Shown here: positions 44,945 to 54,275 of the stretch, one piece after another
How positions within the stretch are numbered: position 1 is the first letter of the stretch
Layout: the number at the start of each line of letters is the position of its first letter
Assembly (NCBI GenBank): GCA_023391815.1
Contig: JAEWAF010000095.1
Span: 23,978 to 87,977 of the forward strand
Reading direction: 5' to 3'
From: Pseudomonadota bacterium
GTDB lineage: Bacteria; Pseudomonadota; Gammaproteobacteria; Steroidobacterales; Steroidobacteraceae
DNA length: 64,000 nt
Position numbers and translations under genes: made by a program
The notes under the pieces: model-generated
Told to the model about the DNA's origin: nothing
Databases searched by the model: none
The model's input: the letters and a program-made list of their open reading frames with translations, nothing else

Positions 44945-45394
44945 ATGTCCTCACTCAAAGACCGCATCACCGAAGACATGAAGACGGCGATGAAGGCCAA
45001 GGACAGCGAGCGCCTCGGCACCATTCGCATGATCACTTCGGCCATCAAGCAGCGCGAAGTCGACGAGCGCATTCAGCTCGACGACACCCAGGTGCTGGCG
45101 GTGGTCGAGAAGATGATCAAGACGCGCAAGGAATCCATCGCGCAGTTCCAGAGCGGCGGTCGCGAGGACCTGGTCGCCAAGGAACAGAAGGAAATCGACC
45201 TGCTGCAGGGCTATATGCCGCAGCAGCTGAGTGAGGCCGAAGTCGACGCCCTGATCGCCCAGGCGATCGCGGAATCCGGCGCCACCTCCATCAAGGAAAT
45301 GGGCAAGGCCATGGCCTTGCTGAAGCAGAAGGCGCAGGGCCGCACCGACATGGCCAGCGCCAGCGCGAAGCTCAAGGCCAAGCTCGGCGGCTGA
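44945..45394 (+). CDS. yqeY: GatB/YqeY domain protein
   Basis: A 149-residue protein consisting of the YqeY domain, which is homologous to the C-terminal tRNA-binding part of GatB. MKTAMKAKDSERLGTIRMI and GKAMALLKQKAQGRTDM are typical. It is often found between rpsU and dnaG; its role is not well established, possibly tRNA-related. Spacing of 76 bases from rpsU and 50 to dnaG suits co-transcription. Confidence 0.9.
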   Translation: MSSLKDRITEDMKTAMKAKDSERLGTIRMITSAIKQREVDERIQLDDTQVLAVVEKMIKTRKESIAQFQSGGREDLVAKEQKEIDLLQGYMPQQLSEAEVDALIAQAIAESGATSIKEMGKAMALLKQKAQGRTDMASASAKLKAKLGG

Positions 45395-45444
45395 ACACCA
45401 CCGGGCTCTATGCCGGCTTCGTCGCCGCGCATACTCTTGTATTC

Positions 45445-47208
45445 GTGTCCGGCCTCATCCCCAAACATTTCATCGAAGAGCTGATCTCGCGGGTCGACCT
45501 GGTCGAGCTGATCGGCAGCCGCGTCCCTTTGAAAAAGGCCGGCAAGGAATACAAGGGCTGTTGTCCGTTCCACGGCGAGAAGACGCCGTCGTTCACGGTG
45601 GTGCCGGACAAGAACTTCTACCACTGCTTCGGTTGCGGCGAGCACGGCAACGCGCTCGGCTTCCTGATGAAGCACGACAACCTCGGTTTCATCGACGCCA
45701 TCGAGGAGTTGGCGGACCGGGTCGGTGTGGAGGTGCCTCGCGAGCAGACGCCGGGCCAGCGACCGCCGCCGTCGGATGCGTTGTTCGCGACACTGGAGAA
45801 AGCGGCGGCCTTTTACCGTGGTGAGTTGATGAACACGGCGCGTGGTAAGGACTACTTCAAGTCGCGCGGCATCACGGGTGAGACCGCAGTTACTTTTGGT
45901 CTGGGATACGCCCCGGATGCCTGGGATTCGGTACTCAAGCTATTGGGCGGCAGCGAGGCTGAGCGATCCAGGCTGCTGCAGACAGGATTGATCATCGAGC
46001 GCGACAACCGTTCGGGTCATTACGACCGGTTTCGCGATCGGGTGATGTTCCCGATTCGGGATGCGCGCGGGCGCACCATCGGTTTCGGCGGGCGAGTGCT
46101 CGACAAGGGCGAGCCGAAGTACATGAACTCGCCGGAAACGGAACTGTTTCACAAAGGCCGGGAGCTGTATGGCTTATATGAAGCCCGGCAGGCCAGCCGA
46201 ACCCTGAGCCGGCTGCTGATCGTTGAAGGTTATATGGACGTGGTTCGTCTGCATCAGGCCGGCATCACATATGCAGTGGCCACGCTCGGGACGGCCACCA
46301 CACCGGAGCATCTGGCACGCGTGTTCCGCATTTGTAACGAAGTGACGTTCTGTTTCGACGGCGACCGCGCCGGCCGGGCGGCCGCGTGGAAAGCGCTGGA
46401 GAACTCGCTGAGCCAGGCGCGCGAGGGCCGCCAGATCCGTTTCTTGTTTCTGCCCGAGGGTCACGACCCGGACACGCTGGTCGGCGAAGAAGGTCGCGAG
46501 GCGTTCGAAGCGCGTATCAAACAGGCGATGCCGTTGTCTGAATACTTCATCAATCATTTGAGCGCGCAGGTCGATACCCACAGCATCGACGGGCGAGCGC
46601 AGCTGGGTGCGCTGGCACGGCCGTTGCTTGAGCGCATCCCCGCGGGAATTTTCCGTGAATTGCTGGCCGACGAAGTAGCCAAAACCGTCGGCCTGAAAAG
46701 CGGCCGTTTGTCGTCTATGTTAGGTGAGAGCGCGGAGACGAAACCCGCGGCCCCTGAACCGGTACGTACCGCCATCAGGCCGCAGGTTCAGTCGGGCCGG
46801 CGCAATCTGGTCCGGCAGGCGATCTCTTTGTTGGTGCACTACCCGGAAATTGCCGACAAGGTGGTGTTGAACCCGGCCCTGGCGACGCTGGAACGGCCCG
46901 GAATCGCGCTGTTGATCGAGCTGATCGAGGAACTCGGTCGCCGTCCGTGCGCTAACACTGGTGCACTGCTTGAACGCTGGCGGGAGCGCCCCGATGTTGA
47001 GCACCTGGCGAAATTGGCCGCTCAGGAATGCCTGGTCGATGCCGCCGGCGCCGCCAAGGAACTGGCCGGTGCGGTCCAGCAGCTTGGCGAGGAGGCCGCC
47101 CGACTCCGCACCGACTTTCTGTTAAAGAAAGCCGGCCTGAGCGATGCGGAAAAGGCCGAATTACAGGGGCTGCTGGCCCGGAAAGCTCCGGTCGATGTTG
47201 GTGCGTAA
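45445..47208 (+). CDS. dnaG: DNA primase
   Basis: A 587-residue primase that makes RNA primers at replication forks. The N-terminal zinc ribbon is KGCCPFHGEKTPSF with YHCFGCGEHGNA (Cys-x2-His and Cys-x2-Cys). The catalytic TOPRIM core (~265-350) contains LLIVEGYMDVV and TFCFDGDRAGRAA. The C-terminal ~150 residues form the helicase-binding domain. The GTG start at 45445 puts MSGLIPKHFIEEL at the N-terminus, as in other primases. Confidence 0.94.
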   Translation: MSGLIPKHFIEELISRVDLVELIGSRVPLKKAGKEYKGCCPFHGEKTPSFTVVPDKNFYHCFGCGEHGNALGFLMKHDNLGFIDAIEELADRVGVEVPREQTPGQRPPPSDALFATLEKAAAFYRGELMNTARGKDYFKSRGITGETAVTFGLGYAPDAWDSVLKLLGGSEAERSRLLQTGLIIERDNRSGHYDRFRDRVMFPIRDARGRTIGFGGRVLDKGEPKYMNSPETELFHKGRELYGLYEARQASRTLSRLLIVEGYMDVVRLHQAGITYAVATLGTATTPEHLARVFRICNEVTFCFDGDRAGRAAAWKALENSLSQAREGRQIRFLFLPEGHDPDTLVGEEGREAFEARIKQAMPLSEYFINHLSAQVDTHSIDGRAQLGALARPLLERIPAGIFRELLADEVAKTVGLKSGRLSSMLGESAETKPAAPEPVRTAIRPQVQSGRRNLVRQAISLLVHYPEIADKVVLNPALATLERPGIALLIELIEELGRRPCANTGALLERWRERPDVEHLAKLAAQECLVDAAGAAKELAGAVQQLGEEAARLRTDFLLKKAGLSDAEKAELQGLLARKAPVDVGA

Positions 47209-47297
47209 ACGCGAACCTAGCGCCCGGAAAACGATCAAAGTACACTGCGCGGTCTTTTTAAGCCCGCCCACCCCCGACAGCACGTGAGGGCCACGAC

Positions 47298-49187
47298 TTG
47301 AGCAAAACCTTGGCAGCAAAGAAGGAACCGGCGCAGATCGCCGATGAGCGTCAATCGCAATTGAAGCTGCTGATTGCCCGGGGCAAGGAGCAGGGCTACC
47401 TGACGTACGTCGAGGTCAACGACCACCTGCCCAGCGAAATCGTCGATCCGGAGCAGATCGAAGATATCGTCAACATGATTAACGACATGGGCATTCCGGT
47501 GTACGAGAAGGCACCGGAATCCGAAGCCCTGTTGTTGACCGAGCCCGTGGTCGCCGACGAAGAAGCCGCCGAAGAAGCCGCGGCCGCGCTCGCGACCGTG
47601 GACGCCGAATTCGGCCGCACCACTGACCCGGTCCGCATGTACATGCGCGAGATGGGCACGGTGGAGCTGCTGACCCGCGAAGGCGAAATCCGGATCGCCA
47701 AGCGCATCGAGGAAGGCCTGGACGCGGTCCGTACCGCGCTCTCCAGCTATCCCCTCACCTATAACTTCATGCTCAACCAGTACGAGCAGGTGAAGGCCGG
47801 TCAGGGCCGCCTGGTCGACATCATCACCGGCTTCATCGACCCGAACGCGCCGGACGAGATCGCCGCGCCCGTCAATCCGAAGCTCGCCGCCGCGGCTGCG
47901 CCGCAGGAAGACGAGAGCGAGGACGAGGAAAGCGAGGGCGGCGGCGAGGACGAAGAGACGCTCGAGACCGGCCCGGATCCGGAAGAGGCCGCGCGCCGTT
48001 TCTTGTCCATCACCAAGCTGCACCAGCAGGTCCTCAAGGCCATGGCCGAGGACAAGACCGGCAAGGACCCCAAGTCGGTCAAGCTGCGCAAGAAGGTGGC
48101 CGGCGAGTTCATGGAGCTGAAGCTGTCGCCGAAGATGTTCGACGCGTTGATCGCGCAGCTGCGCGACAACGTCGCCGAGATCCGCAACCTCGAGAAGCAG
48201 ATCATGATCCTGTGCGTGCGCGACGCCGGCATGCCGCGCAAGGACTTCATCTCGACCTTCCCGAAGAACGAGACCAACACCAAGTGGCTCGACAAGCACA
48301 TCCGCGCCAAGCGCAAGCACTCGGCCGCGCTCGCGCGCCTGCGTGAAGAGATCGAGAAGCAGCAGAAGAAGCTGATGGCGCTCGAGGAGCGCGTGCACCT
48401 GACGATCGCCGAGGTCAAGGAGATCAACCGCGAAGTGGCCGTGGGCGAAGCCAAGGCCCGCCGCGCGAAGAAGGAGATGGTGGAAGCCAACCTCCGCCTG
48501 GTGATCTCGATCGCGAAGAAGTACACGAACCGTGGCCTCCAGTTCCTGGATCTCATCCAGGAAGGCAACATCGGCCTGATGAAGGCGGTCGACAAGTTCG
48601 AATACCGCCGCGGTTACAAGTTCTCGACGTATGCGACGTGGTGGATTCGCCAGGCGATCACCCGTTCGATCGCCGACCAGGCGCGCACCATCCGTATCCC
48701 GGTGCACATGATCGAGACCATCAACAAGCTGAACCGCATTTCGCGGCAGATGCTGCAGGAGATGGGTCGCGAGCCGACGCCGGAAGAGCTGGCGGTGCGC
48801 ATGGAAATGCCGGAGGACAAGGTCCGCCGCGTGCTGAAGATCGCCAAGGAGCCGATCTCCATGGAAACCCCGATCGGCGACGACGAGGATTCGCACTTGG
48901 GCGATTTCATCGAAGACACTTCGGTGGATTCTCCGATCGATTCGGCGACGATGGAAAGCCTGCGCGAAACTACGCACTCCGTGCTGGCTGGCCTCACTCC
49001 GCGCGAAGCGAAGGTTCTGCGCATGCGTTTCGGTATCGACATGAATACCGACCATACGCTGGAAGAAGTGGGCAAGCAGTTCGATGTGACGCGCGAGCGC
49101 ATCCGCCAGATCGAAGCGAAGGCGCTGCGTAAACTGCGTCATCCGAGCCGCAGCGAGCAGCTGCGCAGCTTCCTGATGGATGACTGA
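47298..49187 (+). CDS. rpoD: RNA polymerase sigma-70 factor RpoD
   Basis: A 629-residue housekeeping sigma factor. Region 1.1 is residues ~15-75, 1.2 is PVRMYMREMGTVELLTREGE, followed by a long acidic non-conserved region (EDESEDEESEGGGEDEE). Region 2 holds IQEGNIGLMKAVDKFEYRRG and STYATWWIRQAITRSI (-10 recognition), region 3 starts at IPVHMIETINKL, and region 4 ends with EEVGKQFDVTRERIRQIE (-35 recognition). It starts with TTG, with GAGG 9 nt upstream; no nearby ATG fits. Last gene of its operon. Confidence 0.95.
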   Translation: MSKTLAAKKEPAQIADERQSQLKLLIARGKEQGYLTYVEVNDHLPSEIVDPEQIEDIVNMINDMGIPVYEKAPESEALLLTEPVVADEEAAEEAAAALATVDAEFGRTTDPVRMYMREMGTVELLTREGEIRIAKRIEEGLDAVRTALSSYPLTYNFMLNQYEQVKAGQGRLVDIITGFIDPNAPDEIAAPVNPKLAAAAAPQEDESEDEESEGGGEDEETLETGPDPEEAARRFLSITKLHQQVLKAMAEDKTGKDPKSVKLRKKVAGEFMELKLSPKMFDALIAQLRDNVAEIRNLEKQIMILCVRDAGMPRKDFISTFPKNETNTKWLDKHIRAKRKHSAALARLREEIEKQQKKLMALEERVHLTIAEVKEINREVAVGEAKARRAKKEMVEANLRLVISIAKKYTNRGLQFLDLIQEGNIGLMKAVDKFEYRRGYKFSTYATWWIRQAITRSIADQARTIRIPVHMIETINKLNRISRQMLQEMGREPTPEELAVRMEMPEDKVRRVLKIAKEPISMETPIGDDEDSHLGDFIEDTSVDSPIDSATMESLRETTHSVLAGLTPREAKVLRMRFGIDMNTDHTLEEVGKQFDVTRERIRQIEAKALRKLRHPSRSEQLRSFLMDD

Positions 49188-49214
49188 GAGCGCCCGCTAA
49201 AACAAAGTCGAGAC

Positions 49215-49245
49215 GTTCAGCCCCCTAACGGGGGCTGAACTTTTT
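49215..49245 (+). terminator. intrinsic terminator after rpoD
   Basis: GTTCAGCCCCC-TAAC-GGGGGCTGAAC is a perfect 11-bp stem with a 4-base loop, followed by TTTTT. It lies 28 bases after the rpoD stop: a textbook rho-independent terminator. Confidence 0.95.
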
Positions 49246-49411
49246 CAGGCGTCACCTTCCGTTCCGGGCTGGCGAACGAGCAAACAAAACACGCTGTCGC
49301 CGAAGCGCGCCACCCTTGAAGACCACACTTCGATAAGCACTTTCTACAACGGGAACCGAGCCCCTCGTCCTCGCGTTTTTTCGACAGGACGAATATGTGG
49401 GAGGCTGCACA

Positions 49412-49486
49412 ATGAGCCTGTTGTTCTATCTAACCTTGTTCATCGTGATGTGCGTGTTCGGCTGGTCGGTGCGCGGCGCGGGTTGA
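49412..49486 (+). CDS. possible 24-residue membrane peptide
   Basis: MSLLFYLTLFIVMCVFGWSV followed by RGAG: one hydrophobic helix of about 18 residues with a short positively charged end. GGGAGG lies 7 nt before the ATG, an excellent ribosome site in a stretch otherwise free of genes (49247-49411, where I also see a 7-bp dyad TCGTCCT/AGGACGA at 49365-49392). The last 47 bases overlap the 3' end of the convergent YcaQ-like gene. It is downstream of the rpoD terminator, so it needs its own promoter. Small size makes chance possible. Confidence 0.4.
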   Translation: MSLLFYLTLFIVMCVFGWSVRGAG

Positions 49487-50705
49487 GTTTCTTGAGCGCG
49501 CGCATGAGCTCACCTTTGCGACTGGTGACGGTGTAATTCTCCAGCCCCAGCCAGGCAGACAACTCATTCAACTGCTTCGCCAGCGGCTCGACGATGCTCA
49601 CCGGCTCGATCCCCGGCTCGACACTGCCGCCCTTCACCTGCAACAGCCCGCTCTGCCGCTCCGATTTCAAATCGACGCGCCCGACGATCCGGTCCCCCAG
49701 CAATAACGGCAGCACGTAATAGCCGTGCACTCGCTTGTGACTGGGCGTGTAGATTTCCAAACGGAAATGAAAGTCGAACAGCCGCTCGGTGCGCTGCCGT
49801 TCCCAGATCAATGAATCGAACGGCGACAGCAACGCCGCGAGATCGGCGACTTTGTTCGCTCTAGGAAGCTTCGCTTCATGATGCAAGTAGCCCTGCTGCT
49901 TCCAGCCTTCCACGCTGACCGGCACGAGCCTACCCGCTTCGACCAACTCATTCAGTCGAGTCGCCGCTTCCTTCGCCGGCAGCCGAAAGTAATCGCGCAG
50001 ATCGCGCGCAGTCGCCACCCCCATGGCACGGGCGCCGATCATCATCAGCTCGCGCTGTGCGTGCTCTCGTGAAGGCACGAGCGCAGTTCTCACCGATTCA
50101 GGCAACACCCGCTCGGGCAAATCATATAACCGCTCGAAATTGCGCCGGCGCGCCGTGGTCACGTCGCCGATCCAGAACAGCCACTCGAGAATCTCCTTGC
50201 CCTGGCTCCAGCCCCACCAGCTGCCCTTGGATTTGCCCGCGTGCGTCAATTCACTCGCGCCCAACGGGCCGCGCTCGCGGATCTGATCGAGCGCCGCTTT
50301 CACCAGATCCTGGTGGCTCGTCGCATAACGCTTCAGCCGGCCCCAGGTGCCGGCGCCTTGGCGCGCGTCATCCATGCGCCAGCGAAACAGCGGATACGAT
50401 TCGATCGGCAGCAGCGACGCTTCATGACCCCAGTATTCGAACAGCAATCGATCCTCATAGGCCGCGCGCTCGAGCAGCGTGCTTTTGTATGAGCCGCGAC
50501 GGGAGAAAACGGGAAGGTAGTGAGAACGAACCAGGACGTTGACGGAGTCCATCTGCACCACGCCCAGCCGACGCACCACCTCAGCCAGCGCCTTGCCGCT
50601 CTTCGGCGCCGGGCCGGCCGAAAGGAATTGCTGTGCGTCCAGCGCGACTCGGCGCGCTTCGCCAATCGAGAGTGAGCCTTTCGCCGCGCCCATGCAGACC
50701 AGCAT
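49440..50705 (-). CDS. YcaQ-like winged-helix DNA glycosylase family protein
   Basis: A 421-residue protein of the winged-helix/crosslink-repair DNA glycosylase family. LGVVQMDSVNVLVRSHYLPV and FSRRGSYKSTLLERAAYEDR are near the start; the hallmark QxD region is QMDSVNV, and EYWGHEASLLPIE and ALLSPFDSLIWERQRTERLF follow. YcaQ opens abasic sites and unhooks interstrand crosslinks. ATG 50705 is used; ATG 50693 is equally likely and no strong ribosome site decides. Not adjacent to other repair genes. Confidence 0.82.
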   Translation of the reverse strand: MLVCMGAAKGSLSIGEARRVALDAQQFLSAGPAPKSGKALAEVVRRLGVVQMDSVNVLVRSHYLPVFSRRGSYKSTLLERAAYEDRLLFEYWGHEASLLPIESYPLFRWRMDDARQGAGTWGRLKRYATSHQDLVKAALDQIRERGPLGASELTHAGKSKGSWWGWSQGKEILEWLFWIGDVTTARRRNFERLYDLPERVLPESVRTALVPSREHAQRELMMIGARAMGVATARDLRDYFRLPAKEAATRLNELVEAGRLVPVSVEGWKQQGYLHHEAKLPRANKVADLAALLSPFDSLIWERQRTERLFDFHFRLEIYTPSHKRVHGYYVLPLLLGDRIVGRVDLKSERQSGLLQVKGGSVEPGIEPVSIVEPLAKQLNELSAWLGLENYTVTSRKGELMRALKKLNPRRAPTSRTRTSR

Positions 50706-50777
50706 CCACGACAGTCAAGAAGCGCGCAGTGTAGCCGCAAATCCTGACGGTGCTCGCCGCCTTTGGGCGGGATGAGC

Positions 50778-51881
50778 TCACATGGCGTGCGACGTCGCGG
50801 TGACCGAGACGTTGGCGGGCCGCGATTGTTTGAGACGCCACCATGCCTGAGCGGCTTGATAGTGATCCAGCCGCACAGGCTCACCGATCCGCGGCATGGT
50901 GAGTCGAACGCCGTGCTGGCCCGACAGCGCCAACATTTTCTCCATCGGCTCATCCCACGAGTGGAAAGCGAGATCGAACGTGGCGTTGTGAATCGGCAGC
51001 AGCCAGTCGCCTCGCAAATCCTTGTGGGCTTGCATGACCTGTTCCGGAAGCATGTGCACGCCTTCCCATCGCTTGTCGTATGCACCCGCCTCGAGCAACG
51101 TGAGATCGAAGGGACCGTGCTGACGGCCGATTTCGGCGAAGCCGTCGAAATATCCCGTGTCGCCGCTGAAAAAAATCCGATGCGTGCCGGTATAGATCGC
51201 CCACGACGCCCACAACGTCGGGTTCTGAGCAAACATGCTGCGACCCGAGAAGTGCTGAGCCGGCGTCGCCGTGAACTGAATTCCGTCCAGCTCGATGGTC
51301 TGCCACCAATCGAGCTGATGCGTCTTGGCGGCGGGAATGCCCCAGCGAATCAGCTGATCGCCAACGCCGAGCGGCGTGAGGAACTTGCTGGTCTTCGCCT
51401 GGAGCTTCAGGACCGTGTCGCGGTCGAGATGATCGAAATGATCGTGCGACAAGATCACCGCGGCCAGCGGCGGCAATGCGTCCAGCGAGATCGGCGTCGG
51501 CAGGAAACGTTTCGGCCCGGCCCATTGCACCGGCGAGGCCCGCTCGGAAAACACCGGATCGGTCATCCAGAACTTGCCGTTCAACTTCATCAGCACGGTC
51601 GAATGCCCGAGCCGATAGATCGAGCCGTCCGGCGCCTGCTCCAGCTGATCCCGCGTCAGCGGCGTCACGGGCAAGGTCTCGGGCGGCACCGTGCGGGTGT
51701 CGTCCTTGAACATGAATTGCCACCACAGCTTCAGGACCAGCCAACCGCCCGGCCGCTTGGGCGTGCTCACGTTGTGAAACTGGCCATCCCGAAACTGGCT
51801 CGATCGATAAGTAGGACGATGGCCGCACGCCGCGCTCATAGCGACAACTCCCAGTAACAACACCCAACCAAGAAGGCGCAT
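50778..51881 (-). CDS. MBL-fold metallo-hydrolase lipoprotein (NAPE-PLD-like)
   Basis: A 367-residue metallo-beta-lactamase-fold protein with lipobox AMSAACG (Cys near residue 19). The metal motif is ILSHDHFDHLDRDT, then TPAQHFSGR, FFSGDTGYFDG and LPIHNATFDLAFHSW supply the remaining His/Asp ligands. The layout (GHSTVLMKLNGKFWMTDPVFSERASP) resembles the UlaG/NAPE-PLD group, which cleaves phosphodiesters in lipids or cyclic compounds. Membrane anchoring favours a lipid or envelope substrate, which is inference. Confidence 0.82.
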   Translation of the reverse strand: MRLLGWVLLLGVVAMSAACGHRPTYRSSQFRDGQFHNVSTPKRPGGWLVLKLWWQFMFKDDTRTVPPETLPVTPLTRDQLEQAPDGSIYRLGHSTVLMKLNGKFWMTDPVFSERASPVQWAGPKRFLPTPISLDALPPLAAVILSHDHFDHLDRDTVLKLQAKTSKFLTPLGVGDQLIRWGIPAAKTHQLDWWQTIELDGIQFTATPAQHFSGRSMFAQNPTLWASWAIYTGTHRIFFSGDTGYFDGFAEIGRQHGPFDLTLLEAGAYDKRWEGVHMLPEQVMQAHKDLRGDWLLPIHNATFDLAFHSWDEPMEKMLALSGQHGVRLTMPRIGEPVRLDHYQAAQAWWRLKQSRPANVSVTATSHAM

Positions 51882-51965
51882 GGGGCCTATCTTGCCCCGG
51901 CAGACTTAGGCGGGAGTTAGGCGAAGCTGGCGGACTCTTGCCTGTTCCTGCATTTCTCGCCGGGA

Positions 51966-53804
51966 TCAGCCCAACGGGTAGAACTGCGGCAGCACCCACG
52001 TCAGCGCCAGCCACATGATCAAGGTCAGCGGCAGTCCGACGCGTAAAAAATCCCCGAACGAATAGCCACCGGCGCTATAGACCAGCAAGTTGCAGTTGTC
52101 GGCCATCGGCGTCGCGAACCCCATGTTCACGCCGAACATCACGGCCAGGACGAACGGCTCGGGCGCCAGGCCCAACTGTCTCGCGAGCTCGATCGCGATC
52201 GGTGTCCCGATCACCGCGGCGGCACTGTTGGATATCACGCTGCTCATGATCGCCATGAACAACATCGTGCCGCTCAATACCGCCAGCGGCGGCAACGACC
52301 TGGCCAGAACCGCGCCGACTTGCGCGATAAAGGCGGCACCGCCCGTTGTCACCAGCGCGAGACTCAATGCGAGACTTGCGACCGTCAGCAGAATCATCGA
52401 CGAGTCCAGCGCTCGCGTGGCGTGACGCCATTTGAGACATCCGGTCGCGACCATCACCAAGACACCGCAAATCGCGGCGATGGCGACCGGTGCGATTCGC
52501 AACGACGCGATCACGACAATGCCCGCCATGATGGCGAGTGCGAGCGGCGCCTTGGCGGTCAGCGGCACATTGCTCGTGGCATCCAGCACCAGCATTTCGT
52601 TGCGTTTCTTCAACGCCTCGATCTGCTCCGCCGGCCCCTGCACCAGCAACACGTCGCCGACGCCCAGGCGCAGGTCTCGTAACGGCGTGGTCTGGCTCAG
52701 CGCCTCTTCCTCGCCGGGCCGGTGAACCGCAAGCGGAATCAGCTGGTAGTGCCAGTCGAAGTTGGCTTGCGCGAGCGTGCGATCCCGTAACGGCGACGCG
52801 GGAGTCAGGACCAATTCAGCCGTCTGCTGATCCGGCGCCGTCAGCGGGTGTTCCGCATCGACACGCACATCGCCGGAAAACAGGGTCGCTCCCAGCACGC
52901 GCGAATATTCCATCAACCGTTCCGACGTATCGCGCACGACCAGTTGATCGCCGGCGCGCAGGATCACGTCGGGCAGCGGCGTAATCACCAGGTCCGCCGA
53001 TCGTCGCACCGATGCGACCGACATCTCGCCCTGCGTGAGCTTCTTCGCATCCGCCAGGGTCTTGCCGACGACGGGACTCGCCTCGGTGAGATGCAACTGC
53101 GCGTCGAAGATGCGTGGCGAGGTATTCACGAACGACGGCTGCTTGTCGGGCAACAATCTCGGCGCGACCAACCAGAGGAACAGCAGTCCCGGGATCGCCG
53201 CCAGTGACGCCGGTGCGATGAAGTCGAACATATGAAAACGCTCGACCCCGAGGCTCGCCGCGCTGCCAATCACCAGCAGGTTCAGCGACGTGCCGATCGG
53301 TGTCCCCATGCCGCCGATCTGCGAGGCAAACGTCATCGGCATCAGCAGCTTCGACGGCGACATGTTCGAGCGCATCGCCACCGCCGTGAGGATCGGGATC
53401 ATCAACACCACCTGCGGCGTGTTGTTCATGAACGCGCTGATGATCGCCGTGACGATGATCACCACGCCCATGGCGATGAGCGGACTGATCTGCCAGACCC
53501 GATGCACCACGCGGCCGATCGGCGCGAGCGCTCCGGTGGCGACCAGCCCCTGGCTGGCCATCACGAGCGCGCAGATCGCGATCAATGCCTCGTTGCCGAA
53601 ACCCGCGAAGAACCGGATGGGATCGAGCTCCCCGCCCTCCGGCGCCCGGTACGGGAACACGCTGAAGCCGATGGCGAGCGCGGCCACCACGGCCAGGCTG
53701 GACGTTTCGATGGGAATGGAATCGCGCGAGAACAGATAGAGCGCGACCAGCGTGAGCACCATGACAGCGATCGCGTGCGGGTCGGGCATGGGAATCGTTG
53801 TCAT
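51966..53804 (-). CDS. SLC13/CitT-type permease with two TrkA-C domains
   Basis: A ~612-residue inner-membrane transporter: helices 1-6 (residues ~10-205), a soluble insert with two TrkA-C (RCK-C) domains (~225-400; GKTLADAKKLTQGEMSVASV and DVLLVQGPAEQIEALKK), and helices 7-12. The DASS signatures are SAFMNNTPQVVLMIPI, GTPIGTSLNLLV and, in the second half, SVISNSAAAVIGTPIA and GFATPMADNCNLLVY. Family substrates are sulfate, dicarboxylates or similar anions coupled to Na+. ATG 53804 is preferred; the frame reaches 53849. Confidence 0.85.
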   Translation of the reverse strand: MTTIPMPDPHAIAVMVLTLVALYLFSRDSIPIETSSLAVVAALAIGFSVFPYRAPEGGELDPIRFFAGFGNEALIAICALVMASQGLVATGALAPIGRVVHRVWQISPLIAMGVVIIVTAIISAFMNNTPQVVLMIPILTAVAMRSNMSPSKLLMPMTFASQIGGMGTPIGTSLNLLVIGSAASLGVERFHMFDFIAPASLAAIPGLLFLWLVAPRLLPDKQPSFVNTSPRIFDAQLHLTEASPVVGKTLADAKKLTQGEMSVASVRRSADLVITPLPDVILRAGDQLVVRDTSERLMEYSRVLGATLFSGDVRVDAEHPLTAPDQQTAELVLTPASPLRDRTLAQANFDWHYQLIPLAVHRPGEEEALSQTTPLRDLRLGVGDVLLVQGPAEQIEALKKRNEMLVLDATSNVPLTAKAPLALAIMAGIVVIASLRIAPVAIAAICGVLVMVATGCLKWRHATRALDSSMILLTVASLALSLALVTTGGAAFIAQVGAVLARSLPPLAVLSGTMLFMAIMSSVISNSAAAVIGTPIAIELARQLGLAPEPFVLAVMFGVNMGFATPMADNCNLLVYSAGGYSFGDFLRVGLPLTLIMWLALTWVLPQFYPLG

Positions 53805-53999
53805 CGCCGCCCAATGAACGACGGCGCGCCGGGGTTCCAGAACGGTCACCGGACGCCGGCATTCGTCATAATGGCGCCATTACGGTAAGTTGCCGGATTT
53901 CATAACTCTTGCGACTCCCGTGTGTGAACTGCGTTGCAGGCTCCTGGCACGCCGCTCTGGCAGCATCGCGGGGTCGAAGTCGAACGAGGGCGTGAGCTC

Positions 54000-54269
54000 A
54001 TGAATCCGATCGCCGAGATCTCCATCGATCTCACCGCCCGGGAATTGACGGATCCCACCACCGTCGCTCCGCACGAAATCGAAGTCGACGACATCTGCGA
54101 ATTCGACCCCCTGCTCAAGCCCCTGCCGGCCGCGAACAACGACGGTGCGGTGCTCTCCCCGGCCGATCCGCTGCCCGACCCGGCGCTGGACGACGACACC
54201 ATCGAGATCGAGATCGAGCTCAGCGCCGAGCAGATGGACTCGATGCTGAGCGGGCTGCCGATTCGCTGA
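54000..54269 (+). CDS. hypothetical small acidic protein
   Basis: An 89-residue, very acidic protein with no recognised domain, signal peptide or membrane segment. It shows a weak internal symmetry: ISIDLTARELTD near the N-terminus and IEIELSAEQMDS near the C-terminus, joined by a Pro/Asp-rich middle (PLPAANNDGAVLSPADPLPD). The start at 54000 is chosen because residues upstream (from 53934) look random; GAGGG lies about 11 nt before it. It ends 6 bases before the convergent DUF4136 stop. Confidence 0.55.
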   Translation: MNPIAEISIDLTARELTDPTTVAPHEIEVDDICEFDPLLKPLPAANNDGAVLSPADPLPDPALDDDTIEIEIELSAEQMDSMLSGLPIR

Positions 54270-54275
54270 ACGCCG

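Noticed and set aside
47235..49142. 635-residue open frame antisense to rpoD
   Set aside because: Shadow of rpoD with Leu/Arg/His-rich composition and no conserved sequence.
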